A DNA stretch of 24,406 nt. Source: SHAN690 sp040905305. GTDB taxonomy: Bacteria; Bacteroidota; Bacteroidia; Flavobacteriales_G; Salibacteraceae. Within the stretch, counting starts at the first letter, position 1, and each line of letters begins with the position of its first letter. Made by a program: the position numbers and the translations under genes. This document shows positions 22,024 through 24,406 of this stretch, piece after piece. Below the pieces are notes generated by a model, which worked only from the letters and a program-made list of their open reading frames with translations, ran no database searches and was not told the DNA's origin. The stretch spans positions 1 through 24,406 of the forward strand of contig JBBDRU010000245.1 in the NCBI GenBank assembly GCA_040905305.1. The letters are read 5' to 3'.

Positions 22024-22410
22024 TTAGACCCAGCCCATCAACTCCTTCACGCTGTGAATGAAGGTAGATTCAGCCAAGAGAATAAAAAGCAAGTACACGA
22101 TAAAAATGAAGTAAGGAATTAAAATGACGTTTCGCAACGACTTGCGTTCGTCTCCCAAATGCATAAAAACCATTACAATGTATCCTGCTTTGATCAGGGT
22201 CATAATGATGAAAGCAAATTTAATGCTAGCCCATTGCCAACCTTCTGGATCCAGGGCAGATTTACCCCAGATAATACCCATTCCAACCTCTACAGCAGTA
22301 ATGATTGATAAAAGTGCGGTAACAACGAAGATTTTTTTTCTGATCTTCTTGCCGTCTTCTTCGCTGTGGTGAGCGTGAAGTGAATATTCGATTATGTCGT
22401 CTCTTTCCAT
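22024..22410 (-). CDS. Cytochrome c oxidase subunit IV-type protein
   Basis: A 128-residue inner-membrane protein of the prokaryotic COX4 type, a small accessory subunit of heme-copper oxidase. It has a His-rich cytoplasmic start (SLHAHHSEEDGKKIRKKI), then three membrane segments at about 27-47, 62-84 and 94-113, with the typical KAGYIVMVFMHLGDERKSLR stretch between the second and third. It follows the cox3-type gene after 18 bases and precedes the terminator. The function of this subunit is structural or assembly-related; it is not catalytic. Confidence 0.88.
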   Translation of the reverse strand: MERDDIIEYSLHAHHSEEDGKKIRKKIFVVTALLSIITAVEVGMGIIWGKSALDPEGWQWASIKFAFIIMTLIKAGYIVMVFMHLGDERKSLRNVILIPYFIFIVYLLFILLAESTFIHSVKELMGWV

Positions 22411-22428
22411 TTTAAAAGGAGTAATTTG

Positions 22429-23121
22429 TTAGATCAAATAGAAGAATGTGAATACAAAAACCCAAACAAGATCAACAAAGTGCCAATAAAGGCCAACTTT
22501 TTCTACCATTTCGTAGTGACCTCGTTCTTCGTACCATCCTTGCATTGCGCGAATTAGAACAATTAAATTGATGACAACTCCACTGAGCACGTGTGTCCCG
22601 TGAAAGCCGGTGATGAAGAAAAAGAAATCCGCATACAACTGGGGTCCGTATGGGTTTGATGCCAAAGATGCATTGTCGGCTGAAGTGCTAATAAGGCCAT
22701 CAGGCCCAGCAATAAACGTGTACCACTCCCAGGCTTGAGACCCCAGGAATATAGCGCCACCAACAACGGTCCATGCTAACCACTTAACAACTCCTTTTTT
22801 ATCCATTCTGTGACCCGCTTCAACAGCCAAAACCATGGTTACCGAGCTGATGATCAAAATAAATGTCATAAGCGCCACGTAGAGCAAAGGCAAGTGTGCG
22901 TGAGTAAAAGGAAAGTGAAAAAAGATTTCTTCAGTTATCGGCCATTCATCAGCCAAATGATGACGTTGAAATGCCAGTGCGGTAAGGAAACCTCCAAAAG
23001 TTAAAGCATCAGAGATGAGGAAGAACCACATCATCATTTTACCATAACTAACGCTGAACGGAGAACGTCCTCCTCCCCAAAGTTCCGCTTTGTCGATTAC
23101 TTGTGTTGCTTCTCCTGCCAT
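22429..23121 (-). CDS. Cytochrome c oxidase subunit III (longer copy)
   Basis: A 230-residue CtaE/CoxC-family inner-membrane protein. Family marks are SYGKMMMWFFLISDALTFGGF, the conserved segment SQAWEWYTFI, FFFITGFHGTHVLSGV with the paired His, and the C-terminal VGLYWHFVDLVWVFVFTFFYL. Subunit III supports proton uptake and stability of aa3/cbb-type oxidases. It directly follows the shorter cox3-type gene (40-base gap). Two adjacent subunit III-type genes are, as I recall, common in Bacteroidota, so this is not a recent tandem copy: the two proteins are clearly diverged. Confidence 0.93.
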   Translation of the reverse strand: MAGEATQVIDKAELWGGGRSPFSVSYGKMMMWFFLISDALTFGGFLTALAFQRHHLADEWPITEEIFFHFPFTHAHLPLLYVALMTFILIISSVTMVLAVEAGHRMDKKGVVKWLAWTVVGGAIFLGSQAWEWYTFIAGPDGLISTSADNASLASNPYGPQLYADFFFFITGFHGTHVLSGVVINLIVLIRAMQGWYEERGHYEMVEKVGLYWHFVDLVWVFVFTFFYLI

Positions 23122-23161
23122 GATGGGTTTAAAAAGTGTTAATAGGATTTCGGTTGCAATG

Positions 23162-23752
23162 TTAACGAATAAAGACTAAAAAAAGCAGCAAGTAAATCCA
23201 AAGGATGTCTAAAAAGTGCCAATATGTTGCGGCAACTTCAATTCCCACGTAATCATCTGCTGAATATTTTTTCAAATATGCTTTAACGGTTGTAAATATC
23301 AAAGCTAAAATTCCGCCTGCAATATGAACTAGGTGAAGCCCTGATATTGCATAGAGGAAAGATCCAGATGGATTGCTTTCTCTACCGGCAAAAAAAACTC
23401 CCATATCAACCAACTCACCCCACGCTTTAAACTGTAACAAGGCAAATACCACCCCAAGCACTAATGTAAGAACCAACATATTAGCGGTCAGTGAAATGTT
23501 GTTTCGTCTGATAGCATACTGACTTAATGCCATGGTCGCGCTACTCAAAACGATCACTACTGTGCTTAGGTAAAAAGTGTCGGGCAAATCAAAATAGAGC
23601 CAATTGCCCTCTGCCTGCCGAACAATGTATGCACTTGTCATTCCTGCGAAAAGCATAACAATGCCCACAATGCCAACCCACATCATGGGTTTTGCTGTTT
23701 TCGCCTTGATGCTTTTCGCTTCTTCTTCTGAAATAAATGTTGCCATCTTCAT
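23162..23752 (-). CDS. Cytochrome c oxidase subunit III family protein (shorter copy)
   Basis: A 196-residue protein of the same heme-copper oxidase subunit III family, with five probable membrane segments. It shows KPMMWVGIVGIVMLFAGMTSAYIVRQ, a central SGLHLVHIAGGILALIF corresponding to the FHGTHV motif, and the C-terminal ATYWHFLDILWIYLLLFLVF. It is 34 residues shorter than its neighbour and differs in the first half. The start is ATG at 23750-23752, four bases after the ctaB stop; a second ATG two codons on (23746) is equally possible. Part of the ctaB-cox unit. Confidence 0.92.
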   Translation of the reverse strand: MKMATFISEEEAKSIKAKTAKPMMWVGIVGIVMLFAGMTSAYIVRQAEGNWLYFDLPDTFYLSTVVIVLSSATMALSQYAIRRNNISLTANMLVLTLVLGVVFALLQFKAWGELVDMGVFFAGRESNPSGSFLYAISGLHLVHIAGGILALIFTTVKAYLKKYSADDYVGIEVAATYWHFLDILWIYLLLFLVFIR

Positions 23753-23756
23753 CGGT

Positions 23757-24406
23757 TTAAATTAGATATAATAACTGAACTATTGGAAGATAAACAAACG
23801 AAGCAAACATGAGTTTAAGAGCCGCATCATCAGATCGCTCATAAAACAGCTTAATGGCATACCACGTAAAAATAATCCCTGCTAATGAAACCAAGATCAA
23901 CACCAATGGATTTTGGCTTGTGAAGATGATTGGAAATAAACTTATCGGAATCAAAAACAGCGTGTAGATCAAGATATAAAAGGCTGAAGTTTTGCTTTTC
24001 CCTGATGATGAAGGCATCAGCCTAAACCCCGCTTTTGTATAGTCTTTATCAGCTTTCCAGGCAATTGCCCAAAAATGTGGAAACTGCCAAATGAATTGCG
24101 TAGCAAAAAGCACTCCCGGAATCAGGCCAAAATCATTGGTAGCAGCAACATAACCTAACATTGGGGGAATGGCACCCGGAAATGCACCGGCAAAAACGGC
24201 AATGGGGCCAACGCGTTTAAGAGGAGTATAAACCGCAACGTATAAAAATAACGCTAAGGTTCCCAACAAACCGCTGAGCGGATTTAGCCCAAACCAAAGG
24301 ATCAAAACACCAACAACACCCAAAAGACAAGCCAAAACAAAAGCTTCGCTAATATCCAACCTACCATCAGGAATAGGTCGGTCGGCAGTGCGCTTCATCA
24401 GCTTGT
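23757..24406 (-). CDS. ctaB: Protoheme IX farnesyltransferase CtaB (heme O synthase), 5' end missing
   Basis: UbiA-superfamily membrane enzyme that adds farnesyl to heme b to make heme O, the precursor of heme a for the oxidase. The visible part includes KLMKRTADRPIPDGRL, the motif that follows the first Asp-rich site, then VYTPLKRVGP, GAFPGAIPPMLGYVA, QFPHFWAIAWKADKDYTKAGF (second Asp-rich site) and the remaining membrane segments. The frame is open to the window edge. The ATG at 24398 lies inside the conserved DxxMxRTxxRP motif, so it is not the true start; roughly 70-90 N-terminal residues should lie to the right. Confidence 0.95.
   Translation of the reverse strand, partial: KLMKRTADRPIPDGRLDISEAFVLACLLGVVGVLILWFGLNPLSGLLGTLALFLYVAVYTPLKRVGPIAVFAGAFPGAIPPMLGYVAATNDFGLIPGVLFATQFIWQFPHFWAIAWKADKDYTKAGFRLMPSSSGKSKTSAFYILIYTLFLIPISLFPIIFTSQNPLVLILVSLAGIIFTWYAIKLFYERSDDAALKLMFASFVYLPIVQLLYLI

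Noticed and set aside
22429..23752. Two cox3-type genes as an unusual recent duplication
   Set aside because: The two proteins are strongly diverged and differ in length, and paired subunit III-type genes are, as I recall, frequent in Bacteroidota oxidase operons.
24396..24398. ATG at 24398 as the start of ctaB
   Set aside because: It lies within the conserved KxMKRTxxRP motif and the frame continues to the window edge; the real start is outside.

Overview
The window looks like chromosomal DNA of a Bacteroidota bacterium, most likely order Flavobacteriales (my inference; genus not determined). The reasons are: a Bacteroidota-type dcw (division and cell wall) cluster without murF or ddl; a MraY with a long extra loop; a PASTA-tailed FtsI; a lipoprotein with 'GCTD...DDGSC' repeats; a ctaB-cox3-cox3-cox4-SCO-DUF420 respiratory block; almost no Shine-Dalgarno sequences; and TAnnTTTG-type promoter boxes. 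No rRNA, tRNA, CRISPR array, insertion sequence or phage gene was seen, and coding density is very high.

Region 1 (1-12720, all minus strand) is one tightly overlapping dcw operon. In transcription order it reads mraZ, rsmH, ftsL-like, ftsI, murE, mraY, murD, a stand-alone MurD C-terminal-domain paralogue, ftsW, murG, murC and ftsQ; ftsQ runs off the left edge. Most junctions are 1- to 11-base overlaps (ATGA, GTGA, TTGA, TAATG). The genes make lipid I and lipid II (murC/D/E, mraY, murG), move peptidoglycan building into the divisome (ftsW, ftsI), and supply divisome scaffold proteins (ftsL, ftsQ). mraZ and rsmH lead the operon.

The clearest novelty is the extra gene at 4297-4809. It encodes only the third (C-terminal) domain of MurD. 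It keeps the residues that face the nucleotide but has lost the Lys and Ser that hold D-glutamate. Its TAA stop is followed directly, in the same frame, by the GTG start of ftsW.

Region 2 (12721-13001) is the 281-base divergent control region. It holds two pairs of 10-base-spaced GTGG repeats of MraZ-box type. One pair points toward mraZ and the other points the opposite way.

Region 3 (13002-17399, plus strand) carries an alpha/beta hydrolase that I associate with this locus in Bacteroidota, the ribosome-assembly GTPase engB, a DUF255 thioredoxin-like lipoprotein (YyaL/SPATA20 type), and an unrecognised exported protein. It meets region 4 with only 2 bases between stop codons.

Region 4 (17402-20431, minus strand) has tolC, a DCC-type thiol oxidoreductase, tsaB and a small repeat lipoprotein. 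Two near-consensus -7 boxes lie 4 bases before start codons here, suggesting leaderless or near-leaderless transcripts.

Region 5 (20520-24406, minus strand) is a cytochrome oxidase accessory block: ctaB (5' end missing at the right edge), two cox3-type genes, a cox4-type gene, a strong intrinsic terminator, then a SCO-like protein without the usual copper-ligand His, a DUF420 membrane protein and a small CxxC membrane protein.
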